Positions 43,034 to 56,591 of a stretch of DNA of 64,000 bases are shown piece by piece. A program made the translations under genes and the position numbers. Source of the stretch: Synaphobranchus kaupii. Taxonomy: Eukaryota; Chordata; Actinopteri; Anguilliformes; Synaphobranchidae. Position 1 is the first letter of the stretch; each line of letters begins with the position of its first letter. The stretch covers positions 17,771,670-17,835,669 of the forward strand of contig CM056389.1 in NCBI GenBank assembly GCA_029718625.1, written 5' to 3'. Below the pieces are notes generated by a model, which saw nothing but the letters and a program-made list of their open reading frames with translations, did no database searches and was not told the DNA's origin.

Positions 43034-46000
43034 AGTATGTTACATATGACATAAAGCTGACCCAAAGGCCCAGGTTTCTAGGGAGCGAACTGATTGGCCA
43101 GTGATGTTCTTGGGGAAACATCACTTGGTAAACTATCATATGTGGACTCACATGCATTTTTCTAACAACTTAATTGAATCCTCAATTGGAAATGCAGGTC
43201 TGCAATTTAATAATATGCTTCCCCACAAATCCCTTTGACTAACACACCGTTTTAAAAGGTCACGTGACAATTCACAAGAAGGACAGGTGATACGCCATTT
43301 TTTTATTCATTCTTTCATAAATTTGGTTTTAATGTACATGTAAAAAAATTTCAGGTAGGAATGTCAGAGCAGTTCTGTAACTTTGCATTTGCACCTGAAA
43401 AATACCAGCAATAAAATTGACTGCCATTTGAATTCATTGCCTGAGGGTGTGAGAGCTATAACTACTCCACAAGACGGGTAAGACCTGTCAATCATATTTG
43501 TACCATCAGAACATACAGTAAATATTGTAACGTGTTAAATGCAGATCCCTCCGGCAATCTATTCATAAGTCTGAACACAATGTAATGTCCCTACCCAGCA
43601 GTAGTATTCAACCCCTTTGCTGCAGTGAAGTATCATTCAGACAAAGAATAAACCAACATAATCTTTCATTAAGCATTCAGGCAATAATAGACGTGAACTG
43701 ACCCTGACATGAGACCACAAATGGTCAAACTAATCAGGTGAATTCCAAATGCGATTTTGTTGAATTCAAAATCAGATATGCATTTTGAAAGGAATACCCA
43801 TAATACAGAAGCTTATACATATTTTTCGGTCTTTCAGGAGCTTCCTTTACTCTAAAGACTTCCTTTGTGTCCACATCTCCCTCTTTTAGAAAGGAGACAA
43901 TGGAGACAGCCCTGGATCCATTTTGTATCTGCCGAAACGAAACGTCGACGTGGCCTTGATGCGTCGCCTATTCTATAGCCTCCAACTGGAGAATAATTCT
44001 TCTGAATTTGTGTGTAACAAGGTCCAGACAGAACCATAATGGAGGTTATTCATTAAATCCCACTAAGGCCAATTTAGACCATAGACCCTTTTTGAATAAC
44101 CACCTTCTATATCTTTCTTAGGATGCTTTATACAAAACCTTTCAGATAGCTCCATACAGAACACTGAACTCAGGTTATTATGTATAATGGATAAAGCTGC
44201 ATGTGTTTACACCGGAGGAGAGGTGGGTAGAGGATTTTTTTCATCCTGACAGAAGCAGATTGCTTATACATTATATTAATATCTTAACTATTTAAATGTA
44301 GTAAAAAAAACGGTTCAGTGAGGTCATCAAGCTCAAGTTGAGAAAAGATTGATTTGAATGTCATGGACAACAAGCCAGTCTAGGTGGCATTCTTAAGTAG
44401 CACTGTTTTTGCTTTAACTGGTGTGTTGTGTTAAGAAGTGTTAATTCATTCATTTAATTGATTGATTATTATTTTTGTATGTGACTGATGCATTTCCAAT
44501 TTGTCCAAATGACCTCTGAGCTTATTCTGACTGTTGACCACAGGACAATCCAGTATTCTATTACAATCCTAGGAAAAGACAGGGCATTTCATTAAAACTG
44601 TGGCATCCATTTGACATGGATTCATTAGGGGTTCCTGGAAGATCACTTTATTCAGATTTTTGTTTCAACCAATTATTATTCTGTAGGATATCTAATATTT
44701 AGATATAGGTAAAACTTTCTGGCTCCTCCATCTCTTGCTCCCTCTCCCCCCTCGCCTTCTGTCTGTCTCTGTTTCCCTCTCACTCACTGACCCCCACAAA
44801 CATCAAAGAGAATCCTCAAGTCCTTGTCATAAATGCCCCCCCCCCCATAAGGTATGTATGGGGGCTGAAGGAAAGAAGCCTCAGTTCAGTTTTGGCATCT
44901 AGTCTTATATAAAGGTTTGTGTTTGCGGTGTCTGGAATTTAACATTTCATCCCTGGACTTTTTGAATATTCTTCTGTCTGTTTGTTCTTGGACTTTGGTG
45001 TTGGCGCATTCTGTGGATTACCTTGGGAGAAACCAGCTGTGGTCTGGTATTGTCTTTCATTCATTTCTTTTGTGACTGTAACTCCATGTCCATGTCGGTA
45101 GCATTCACTGTTTGTTAAGGTAGTTGAACCTACGTCTTTAGTTAAGGCGTTGAATACTTGTTGTAACTTAATAAATCCCTTAATTTTAATCTGGTTGTGA
45201 GTTGTACATTTTGATAAAGGTTGATCCAGCAGGCTGCTCTGCCTATCAATTAATTTGGCAATTTAATTAATCATTAATAATCATTAACAAATGAAATCAA
45301 ATAAACACATTTTAAGTGTTGGATAAGTGAGGAGTTTTAACCGTTGATGGCACTTGTGCTTGTTATTCAGAGTGCTGAACATTAAACGGCTGTTATAACT
45401 TCTGGATTCAGAAAATACACATTTTACCAAATCCTCACTTCCCCGACAATTCAGTGAACACAATCATTACAAAAAAATTGTCTTAAAACAGAAACGGTAA
45501 AACAACAAGCTCAACTAACGAAAGCACAGCAAAGAATTACAATCAAGACTTTATAACCGGGATCTTAGGAACTCCTTCATGACTGACATCATACAAATAC
45601 AACAAAAACTAATACAGTTACAATGGTCCATTGTTGTATGTAAATTAATCAACAGAGACTACATCCGCATGTCTTTCCCCCTCGCCCATTGTCGCATTAT
45701 GCAGTGTAAATGCACACATGCACAATGGAAATACATGCAACGCAGCTGCTTTTTCAAAGCTAAAATCAGCCCTGAAACATAATGCGAGGTAATGACAATG
45801 AGGATGTAACAGAGTGGACCTTTGTGACTTTTGTGGCTGGCTTCTGAGTCACACTCTACCTGACTGCCACTTCAGTGGCTGCTTAATGTGATGTTTAGCC
45901 ATAATGGCATCCAAATTTGATGTAATGAGGACTACATTATGGATTCCTAATTGCTTCAATTAGTGCTTGTTAAAAGATTTCGGAATGACAAGTAAACATG

Positions 46001-49000
46001 AAGGAGGCAGGATGCAGTGTGTGGACTTTGTTGTTCACTGGTGTGATATTTCCTTCGTGAAATGGCCATTTACTGTAAGTAGGACTAAGGTGTAATTGTG
46101 ACAGTCACTGTGAATGTTAGTAATGCTAATACTTTTCAGATGTGATTTGCAATGTTCGCTCTTCCGCCATTAGGTCATGGTTTAAATCACCTTCCTCTCA
46201 TGTTGCACGTTGTTTGGTTTGCTTTCATGTGACATCACACTTTTTTTTTTCGCATTTCAAACAAAAAACTAAACCCCCAGCATGTTAGATTTGAGAGTTA
46301 CAGAACTCGAATGGAAAAAAAAGTACAAGATCAAATACTTTACAGGAAGAAATAAAAAAACAAGCCGATGTGCGACATTATAGCTAAAGCTAATAATCAG
46401 TACACAGTATAGACATAAAGAGCCTCCTTAACTTTAAGCCTTATAATTGCAATATTATATTGCCCAATAGACATGCCAACAGCCACATAAAGCCACTTCC
46501 CATACTGTTTACCCTGCTGCGTGAATGGCAAAGATTTGTTTGTGTTTTATTCAAGAGGGAAATTATTGTAAAACCTCACTGAATTTGCACTGCTAATGAA
46601 TGTATTATGTTCTTGAAGGTAATTATTATAAACACCAATGAGGTCTTTTGGCTGGGGAATATTGTGGGGGTATTATTAAATATAGCCCAGGAAAACATTT
46701 TGCAAGGGCTAAAACCGTACATACAGTGCTAAATTTCCTCACATAAGCTTTTAAGTCTGTTTCACATGTCAGATGTTATACCTTTTCTCGTTAATATTCA
46801 CAGCATGACTTGTTCCGGCTCAGATTTCCCATGTTTTTTCTTGTTGTCTAAATATGTATTATAGTGTTTCGTGCCATATACTATGTCATACCCATTGTAT
46901 GAACTGGCAGTGAAAATTCTGTGATACACTGATAAACATTTGAATATTTTAAAAATGCATTATACATTGGCTGATGGGCCTAATATGACAAGAAAATATT
47001 ATCTAAACTCACTTTGATATACTCTAGATGTATGGAATCTGCTTATCATGGTACAAGGTTTGCTTATATCACTTATAAATTATAAGTTATTCGTTTTTCT
47101 ATGGTTTTAGGAATGTTGTTTTATCAGATGTGTACAAGCATAATGTCAATGAGCTGTTTTCTTGCATATGAGCCCTTTAAACAAATAAGTAATGCATATG
47201 GGTGGTTCTGCAGATTTAGTAAAGCTATTTCACTCAGTGGAGCCTCAAATAATTAACTGGATAACGAAACATTGAGACAACCACCCCAGATTTGTTCAAG
47301 GGGAGGATAGAAATGTCAAAAATTGGTATGCATTTACAGTTTAGTCAAATACAATCGAATGCTCAGCTATAATAAACACCACAATTCCCAAATTCCATGT
47401 TTGAGAGAAAGAGGTCTAGAGGTTATGTACATACTTCATTGCAGTACGTCATAAGCCCCACAAAATATTCCTAACAAATAGACATGTTCTTTACACGCAC
47501 ACACTTTCCTCACATCCACCACAGATATCAAGGTTTGCTTTTAAATTCTCTAATGTACAGTATATCCTAGTAATTGTAACCTCACACTGGTTATTTTACA
47601 TCAAGCTTATCTGTTGGGTTAGGTAAACAACAATACTAGTAAACTGACAACACTTATCAAACTTTGCAGGAACATGTTATTTGTGTCCAATTAGTCCTAG
47701 TAAAAACTTCACAGAATTGACACAAATGCACATTTGAAACAAACACGTATGGCATGTATGTGATGCCAGCAAAGGTTTTCAGCAACCTGGATTTGAATGA
47801 TTTACGTAATGCTTTTTGTAACCCCTACTGTTAATTATACTCTATATTCTAACCGGGACAAAGGAAATATAATGTATTCCACCCCCTTTTTCACCTCAGC
47901 ATTACTGGCTATCATGAAGTAATAAGCTGAGCTTGTCTCTCCCAACTTCAACCTCTCCTCCTAAAACTGCTCATTAGTAATATAATATCCTACTGTAAAG
48001 AACGACCTTTCATCTTTCTTCATTCCCTGGGACAGTGTCTTTCCAAGGCAAAAGTAAATTCAGTTTTCTGTATGAATGAGCCAATGCTACCTCAACCAGA
48101 ACACTCTTAAAATCACAGCCTATTTAGTGTGGGCGCAACGATTATTGCAATCCACAATTGAATTTGACTTTCAATCTTCTACACACAATTCAATTTGATT
48201 GCCCATTCTTTCCCTCCCATAGCCTACTGATGGCTGCCATAATCAGTTTTGGTCAGAAAACATTTTTTTAAATTAAAAATTGGTTTAGAATTTAATTTTA
48301 AATTTAAATGTCAATATGTTGAATCGAAGAGTTGTTTTTTTTCCATTTTCAATCGAAATTATTATGCCCATATTACTTAGTGTATTTAACAGCCAATGTT
48401 CACAAATAAATGGGTGCATTACTCCTTAAGAAGCAATGCACCCATCAGGCGTTTCTGAATTTAGTCAGAAAACAGCTTCCACGGCCATTTCTCTTGATGG
48501 TTTTCCTGAAATACCAACACCTCCCTCAAAATATACCTGCTCTGTATGGCCGGTGCCTTGAAGTAGTGGCAGTTTGGTCATTCACAGGAAAGTGTTCCTA
48601 ATGTTGTACACAAACATACTGATGAAGGCCAGCTTCTCTGAAAATTTGTGACTTCCCCAAGCAAATGTACATGCATGATGATCCACAATTCAAATAAAAA
48701 TGGAAATTTGAGGAAATATTCATTGTCCCTCAAAACACAACTTTCAAGGCACATCCAGGAAAAATAAATGACAAAAATTGACTTTTTAGGCACGCTTGCC
48801 ATGATACTGTTCCGTGAATGCTCTGGGAATCAAAGTTGTCCGTACAGAAGTGTCTTTATGCGATTAACAATGTCCCAAAAGAGAGAGAGAATTAGAATCA
48901 CGTAGGGGAAAGTGTACACGGCAGAAATATTTTTATTATATTATATTTTAGAAGATTTTTGCCAGCAGAGTCTAGTGCTGAATCACTTTGATGTTGGTTC

Positions 49001-50890
49001 CCTACAGATCTGCAGTGGAGTTTGAAAGAATCCAGCAGATATTACTAAGTGAAAGCCTCTTGGAGATCCCACAACACAAATCTTCTAATTGGGCCTAACT
49101 AAGCTGTTTATAAAATCATTACAGTTTGTGATTGCTACCACAACTTAAAAAAATAAAAATAAAAATAAAAAATAAAAATGTTACCGTGGTGATAATCAAT
49201 GGATGAAAGAAAACACAACTTACTCAATAAAGGTTGTTCAATCCTCGGGTTTAGCAGTTTGTCCTTTAAATTGGTATACTTAAACTTTTCATCTTGGTAG
49301 TCTTCATTTTTTTTTAAATACTGTTTTGCTGTGTAGATAATGGGAAAATAAACACTGCTTATATTTTTTCTGGGAGTTAAGGACAAACTTTAAAGGAAGA
49401 AGAAAGAACAACATCTCTGGTTACAATACAATTTTAGTACAGAAGAGGGATTTATTTAATCTCCAAACAGAAGTCCCTAATTGCTTTATTTTCCTTCTAA
49501 ATGTTTTGATATACTTTGCCCCATGGCATTCATTCGGATGCCATCTTGGTTTGGAATTGTATCATGCTTTACAGCAATATTCATTGATAACTCAATATAG
49601 GCTTGGATTGGCTCAAGCCTTTGGTGAGGTCAAGCAATTTCCACAGTTTTGTGAGTCAGGGAAAATGAACTGAAAATGTAACACTCTAAACTGCATTTAT
49701 GAAGAAAAAACAAAACTTTGCAAAGTCAAAGATATCATTGTGAATCAGTTGGTCAAATATTGATTCAATCTGGGCCATAGTTTATATAATGTATAGGTCA
49801 GTGGATAAAGAGTCCAGTCATGAAGGGCTGCAGTGCCTGCTGTTTTTTTTGTTTTGTTTTTTGGGGGGGGGGGGGCATGTTTGTTTGCCAAGTGATTAAT
49901 TTAAGTCACTGATTGGTTATAGTGTCCTGACACCTTGTTTCTATGTCCTCGATTGGCTGCTGATTGAAAGGAAACCAAGCAACTGCAGGACTTCAGTTTG
50001 AAACCCCCAGGACTACTTGTCAGAGTTGATTCAACACTAAACACTTTGCCGTGTTGCAAGTCACAAACCCCCCTGTGACTCTGCTCTGCTTACGTCTCAC
50101 TAAATGTCAGTGTTATAGAGATCTCACTGCTGAAAGGGATACCAAAGCTTGAGCTTTTTTATCTCTATGGATTTCCTTTTGCTCAATAATTCATATTTGG
50201 TTTTTGATATAGAAATCCATAACACAAGTTTAAACAACAGCCCCACAGAGATTAGCGTGAAGATGACAAAAGAAAATTGTCTTTACATTATCAGTTATAT
50301 AATCTTGCCACAGAGCTTCGTGCACTGCTGAAGTTGAACTTAATTGAAATGCCACTGTGCAATTTATTGACTTGGCTCTACTGCGGTGCATCACAAATCT
50401 GTTTACTAGCCTGTGAATCAATGTGGATTTAACATGGCAAGTCCTGTTAGGCTAAGAGTGGATTCTGCACAACTCACCTTGAAAAGCTTCTTCATTTTTG
50501 CTAAATGCAGCACAGGAAGTGCTGGCCTGCAGCTGTAAAACTGTGTATCTGGCCAAAATCTTAAACAAATGTAAATACAAATTAAAGTAATTATATTGCA
50601 CAATAATTTTGCTGACATGTGCAATTGAGGCAGAAAAAAAGAAATGCTTTGAATATTAAATCACGAATAAAGCCTAGAGAATACTTTTATTAATTAATTG
50701 TTTGACTTTACAGGAGTACTTGGTACTTGTGGGTGGTGGTGGCGGTGAGGGGGTGTAATCAAAAGAGATAAATAATATCTATAATCTATAAATAATTGTA
50801 CATGGAGAAAAAAAACAAATATAAATCAAAATGAGAATTTCCTGAGGATGAGATAGGAAAAACAGGCCAGACCTAGTATCTTAGTATCTT
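43034..50890. other. long AT-rich intergenic stretch, no gene recognised
   Basis: About 7.9 kb with no recognisable exon and few recognisable repeats. Noted items: an 11-C run at 44836-44846, a TATA-like TATATAAAGG near 44909 with AATAAA near 45170, a homeodomain-motif-like cluster near 45900-45975, and a 14-G run at 49863-49876. Open frames are all under about 85 codons. Confidence 0.5.
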
Positions 50891-51285
50891 CATTAATTAT
50901 AGGTGTGTCTTGGGCGTGACATGCAATAAACCAATCAAAATGTCATATCCCATTCCCTTTAAAATTCTGCTTTTCCACCTTGGCGGATTGCTTATATGAT
51001 GGCGAAACAGACATGCTTGTGCGTGTATAGTGCGATCAAGGAATAGGCTATATGGATAAATATTATTCGGACAAACCATTATGAGTTCCAGGTAATTCCC
51101 GACAGTGCTGTTATTTTACAAAATATATGCGGTTATATTTCGTTAAAAGCACCTGCAACAGCTGAGAATAAGCTAACAATGGCTTCCGTCTCACCTTAGA
51201 AAACGCCAAATTAGCCTGCTTGTTTAACAAATTTTGTTTGATTATGCAATGAAGCAATTAACTCATGTTCAAGCTTCATCCGAAG
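50891..51285 (-). mobile_element. non-autonomous DNA element, inverted second copy
   Basis: The reverse complement matches 42485-42885 over about 400 bp. Shared blocks include AACAAGCAGGCTAATTTGGC, TCAGCTGTTGCAGGTGCTTT, AGCAATCCGCCAAGGTGG and TTGGTTTATTGCATGTCACG. It lacks the GGGCCC terminus and carries small indels relative to the other copy. Confidence 0.85.
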
Positions 51286-53141
51286 CACACGCTGCCCGGC
51301 AGTAACACGACTCCTCTGAAATGGGCAAACATCAGTCTATTTACAAATTGAGGCCTAAGCTCCTTCACACAAAGCACAGGCAGCCATTGCAAAGTCTCAG
51401 TGATTTTGCTCTCTGACAGCAATTGCAGTCTCTAAAAGAGACCAGCTGTGTGAGAATAACCAAGTGTGGCCCAGAAGCTGGTTGGAGAGCCCTGCATTGG
51501 GATGACTCCGGTCCTGAATGACCCTGCACAATTGTATGAGGAATGGGACTTCATTACTACCGTGGGGAGAAGTCCTTTTTGGACAATACTATTCAAAACC
51601 ATGTTAGTTAATATATAATGACAATATGACACCAAATATTAATTTAATTGCTAATACATAGCAGGCCATTTCCCAGTAGCTGGGGAAGAGCATTTATCCG
51701 TAAAGCAGTTGAAAAGCACTCGTTTGGAATGAATGGAAGAAGTTCCGCCACACTGTCCAAACTGGCCCAAGACATCCTCTGCTTCCGGATCTGCAGTGCA
51801 GTGCTCCATATGACTGATGCATTTTGGAGGAAACTGCATATGCCTCCAATCACAATCTGTCTGCAACACACTTTTTATATCAGAACTATAATAACCTATG
51901 TTGTGTTGTATTTGCTTCAAGCTAATTTACTTTTATTGATTAGGCTATCTTTGAAGCCTGTTGTTAAACAATTATTTATCTAATTATGGCACTTACTTTT
52001 AATACGCAATTTTATTGTTACTTTGTCATGCTTTTTTTCTACATATTTGAGGAACATATTAATTTTTGGTTTTCTGGAAGTCCTTGTTTAAAGTATAACT
52101 TGCCACACAGTTCAATTATGTTTGATCTGTATCACAAGTATAAAAACAGTGTTCAATAGTAACAAGAATAGCTGATAAAAAGAGAAGGCCATTCATCCCA
52201 GCTAAGCTTGTCATTAATTTATTTGTGTTTTTTACCCCAATGGTTAAAACATTTTCCTCCAGTCGCACTACATAATTGTACCAACGAAGAGGTAAACCAT
52301 AAACCAACAAAACTCTTGCACAAAAAGTTGAAAAGTAAAAGTGTATGAATTGCTCTTGTGCAATAAAGTGCAAAAATGTTTCTTTTAAATAATTGTCTTT
52401 TTGCATGTTGTGTTGCATTTCATTCTATTGCGCGTGTTGTACGGGACAGCTTTTGATACGGCTTCACGCGGTGTGTGGTTCCAATCGCAAGGCACCATCG
52501 CAGCATGGCAGATCACACTTTATTTAAGCCAGCCTGGCTAGCCCGCACGCAACCTGCTCCTGGTGCTTCATGGGTCTCTGCCGGGTTTAAAATTGTGGAG
52601 TGCGGTCACCGAGGCAGATTGCTCTCCAAAGAACAACGGGCTATATTCCCCGAGCTATCTTATTTGCATACAAATGAAGTGAAAGACGGTTGCGGAGTTA
52701 GAGGGGTGAAAGAGAACAGAATGAGTCGCTGAGTCATCCCAGGGAGCCGGAATGGCAACTTCCGTAAAGCCTCGGTGAAGGAAGGAACTCATTTTACGCT
52801 TCAAACTTCCCCGAAGGGGATATTTTGTGGGTGCTACCCAGTCAGTGTTCCTGCATTAAAGTTTAATTAAGTGTTAAGTATTTGTTTGCCCTTTCTTGGG
52901 AATAGCTATTTTGACTCAGTTTTGTCACAGGCACTTAAGCAAAATTGCTTTGTAAGGGTAAAGTATATTGCAGCGTTCATAAAACCGAAGACTAGGCCAT
53001 CAAAGAAACTCTAGTTTGGTGATCAGCATTTCGGGCACTCGCAGTCTTGGGAGAAACGTATTCCAACATCTTTTGAGTTTTCACTCTTTGCCACATAGCC
53101 TAATGAAGTCCAATCGGATGACTTTGAGTTTGTAGAGGTTC
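51286..53141. other. intergenic; one promoter-like or conserved-looking segment
   Basis: At about 52430-52830 the sequence is richer in CpG and contains ATTTGCAT beside an inverted ATTTG half (52660-52674) and TGAGTCA near 52731, motifs bound by POU-octamer and AP-1-type factors. No exon or TATA box was identified. Confidence 0.35.
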
Positions 53142-53345
53142 GTTTTGCATACCTATTTGAACAGCCATCATCATTAGGTGTGGTTATACACGTGTTTATG
53201 GTGCAGCTATTGTTATCAAAATCTAGTTTTGCATACCTGTGTGAACAGCCATCATCATTATGTGTGGATATACATGTGTTAAGTGCAGCTATAGTCATCA
53301 ACACCTAGTTTTGCATATGTATTTGAACAGCCAGCATAATTAGGT
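53142..53345. repeat. 82-84 bp tandem repeat, about 2.5 copies
   Basis: GTTTTGCATA blocks start at 53142, 53226 and 53308, each followed by TTGAACAGCC or GTGAACAGCC and a CAT(C)AT block. Units differ at many sites, so the duplication is older than the 256-bp array. Confidence 0.9.
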
Positions 53346-54628
53346 GCAAACACATTGACAATCTATTGTTTTCATTGTAGTGAACCACCAAATAAAGCCA
53401 TGAAATTAATTTCACTAAATAAAGTTCTGTTTTGTTTTACTTGCATATTTCACTTTTAGTATTGCATATGTATCCCCAGGAAATGTTTTACAGTCTGATG
53501 TTTATTTTTGTTTTATTTCATTAATATTTTATCTAAATATTAATATTCATGTTTATACATTTGCCTTGTTCAGCACTGAATCACTCCTACAGTGTAGCAC
53601 AATTCATGTGTGGCCATTTTACTTAGCTTCTGTTTTTCTCAATGCATGGCTATTGCTGGTTTTCATTGAAAACGTGTAGGAAAATATTCCAAAACTTAAA
53701 CAGTCCTTTTTCTCAGAACTTACTTTCAAGGAGTAGCAACATTCAAACAAGCCATAACTTCCTCATTATTGTCCTGATTGTATTGTATATTGATACAGCC
53801 AGCCCCTGGCGAATGGCAACATAAAGATTAGATTATTTATTATAATTAGAGATAGATTATTTTATTAACAATAATAAACAAAAAGGTCAAACCCACAGAA
53901 GCGCAGTGGTTGCAGCAGAGTGGGCCTCCCTCTTGTCCATCACAGAGCTCCTTATAGGTGCGGCCAATCCTGCAATCAAACACACAAAGAGACGCACAAA
54001 GAAGCTTAAGACCAAATGCTTGCCACTAGGGCACCAGGCAGAGGCCTGGGGACGTAACAAAATGATATATTAGAGATCTAAACTTGGAATTTGATAAAAT
54101 GTACTGTATATAACTCCAAAATACGGAAACATTTTTGACCTCTCACATACATATATTCTCTCTCACACATACATTCTCATGCGCGCCTTGAAATAAATAT
54201 GTCTATACGACTTGAAATGAATACCCTGTGAAATAAATAGATCCTACGCCTTGAAATAAATACAAGTGGAAATAAATACGCCATGAAATAAATAAAAGAG
54301 ACGTAAAATAATAAATAGATAAATGGAATTGCTTATTTAAGAGTTCCATTTATCAGACTTCTATAGGGTGGGGGTATGGAGGTAATTTAATGCCAAAACA
54401 TGCCCTATGATTCGCAAACAAACACAGTGAGCGGACCTTAGAGTATAGGACCTTAGAGACTATATGTAGAGACAGGGAGGCCAATAGAAACCTATTCGGC
54501 TGTGTCAGAATCAGCACCCCTCCATACTATTAGTTGGCTTGTTGAGTAGACAGGATGAAAAAGTTGTTAAGGAGGCAAAATTTTCTCTAAATATAGTATA
54601 CTTAAAACCCCCGTTTGATGCACTTACT
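53346..54628. other. intergenic with a degenerate AAATAAATA repeat
   Basis: A loose repeat of CTTGAAATAAATA-type words lies at about 54187-54325. The rest shows no recognisable gene. Confidence 0.5.
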
Positions 54629-54758
54629 TTTACATTACATTACAATCATTTGGCAGACGCTTTAATCCAAAGTGACGTACAATAAGTGCATATTGAAGGT
54701 CATTGACGCGACTACAAAGCAAATCCGACAAAGCACAACTTTCTCACAGCGTAGGAGC

Positions 54759-55917
54759 TGTAGGGACAACAGGAACTACAATTCCATATAGTCCACAGGA
54801 GGCTACTCCTCCACGTTGGAAGTGACGTAGGACGTTGTACCAGTTGTGATTTCTGCACTGAAATGTGATACTGCACAGCGGAATGCGCAACTGGCAATAA
54901 AGTTTATAATAGGGGCAACACAGCAACGCAGTTCAGTTAATTTCTTCCCGCAGTTTTCTTCCGGGCTAGTTGTCCGCTGAACGTGTCTCGTCTCTGTGCC
55001 CGTGAGGCCTGGAGCACGCCCGGGGCCGAGCCCTCGCTCTACAGGAAGCATCGGCCGTCCGTGATGCCGACCCAACCGAGCGAGGCGGGTTCATCTACCC
55101 CTGGCTATCGGCCACGGAGGACCGGAGACGAGACGCAAGGAGGCAACGCGAGCACCTGGTGGTCAAGAAGAACCACCAAGCGGACCACATGCAGCCCCTG
55201 ATCCTGTAGCAGAGCACCGCCGGTGAGTCCCCAAAGAGGCAAGCGGTCTGCAGTAGGATGGCGCTGCATAGTTCGGGAGAGATAATGCGACCGGTTCCAT
55301 TATCCCGTACCCCTGACGACGAAAGAAACCTGTTCCAGGGACCCAAGATGAGGCAGACGTTTCCCCTATCTATTGCTACTCTGTGAACTCGCCAACACTG
55401 GAAAAGGGCGACCGGATTTCCCCTTTTCATTGTGAGTGTGCGATCCAACAGAGGAAACCATCAAAAAGACTTTGATTCAAGTAAGGCTGTAACATGGGCA
55501 ATAGCATATTAGTTAGCAAAAGAAACGTGTTTGTGACTGGATGTATGTAACTGCTATTGAAAGGTTAATGTGTGTTCTGTAAAAGTTTTGTGTTACCGTT
55601 TTACTTTGGATGGTTTTAAGCCATCCACCGTGCTGCGTTAGGTTTAAGACATCCACGCACAGAGCGTATCTTGCATGTGATCTGTCTTTAAACACTAACC
55701 AGTCGTAATCCTAACACTGCACACTAATCTCAATGCACACACATTTAAGCTTACGGCTATCCCCTATGTGTATGGTATGGCTCATGCGCCGCCATTAGCT
55801 AGCTCCAGCAAAGTTTCAAACCTCCCTGCATCTTAGTTTCTTTGTTCTCAATGAACACGTGTCCGTGGCAACCCCCCACATGTAGGAGAACATGGAAATT
55901 CCACACACGCCCAACGC

Positions 55918-55982
<65 letters not shown>

Positions 55983-56448
55983 TTTGTTGTAAATTATAGT
56001 AGTGAATCGTGCCTTGCTCTGTTTGGTACATTATGTTCAATAAACTATTACATTTATCCAAGACTGCCTGTATTAATATTGCTCTTGTGTTGAACTGAGT
56101 CAGCCAATGCTAATCGCAGGGATTCCCCAAAATGCCTTCACCTTCTAGCTGGATCATTTATATTAATTCGGTATCAACTGAGTACATAATATTGTGATTT
56201 TGCTAAGACAATTATTAATGTGTAATTAATTATTCATTCAAGTTACCCATTTTTAGTTAGTATATTCTCTTTTGAGAATAATATATAAATTTTATGAGAC
56301 TGATTTATTATACAAAACCATGCCACCAGTTGTATAAGGATGGTAGTGGCATATCGCAGTACATAAGTGACGTCCGTGTATAAATATAGAGGTATGTCCC
56401 CTACATTTTTGGTACCCCGTGTGTAGATTTAAATGAATATTCCCTACA
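54759..56448. mobile_element. 1690-bp LTR-like insertion (probable solo LTR)
   Basis: It begins TGTAGGG (54759) and ends CCCTACA (56448), a 7-bp inverted terminal repeat of TG...CA type. It is flanked by GAGC on both sides (54755-54758 and 56449-56452), a 4-bp target duplication, and excision restores the LINE sequence. These are hallmarks of LTR-retrotransposon or endogenous-retrovirus integration. AATAAA occurs at 54896 and 56039. No protease, reverse transcriptase or envelope frame was seen, so a solo LTR is the simplest reading. An internal CCCCTACA followed by TTTTTGGTACCCCG at about 56398 looks like a second LTR-end and primer-site-like junction 40 bp inside the right end; its meaning is unclear. 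It contains a CpG-rich segment (about 54960-55330) and a CA microsatellite. Confidence 0.72.
55919..55979. repeat. (AC)n microsatellite, about 30 dinucleotides
   Basis: Pure AC repeat inside the LTR-like insertion. Confidence 0.98.
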
Positions 56449-56591
56449 GAGCTATCCCTAGTAATAAACATGAGTAGTACACACAGTTAGCTATACATTC
56501 TGAACTATAAAATAACCAAAAACACAAGTTAAATAGAAAACAAGCAAAAAAACAGGAAGCGAATACTATAGAATGAGCCTATATAGGTATT

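Noticed and set aside
44900..45180. Possible LTR or promoter: TATATAAAGG near 44909 and AATAAA near 45170
   Set aside because: The spacing is plausible, but no TG...CA termini, no target duplication and no second copy were found.
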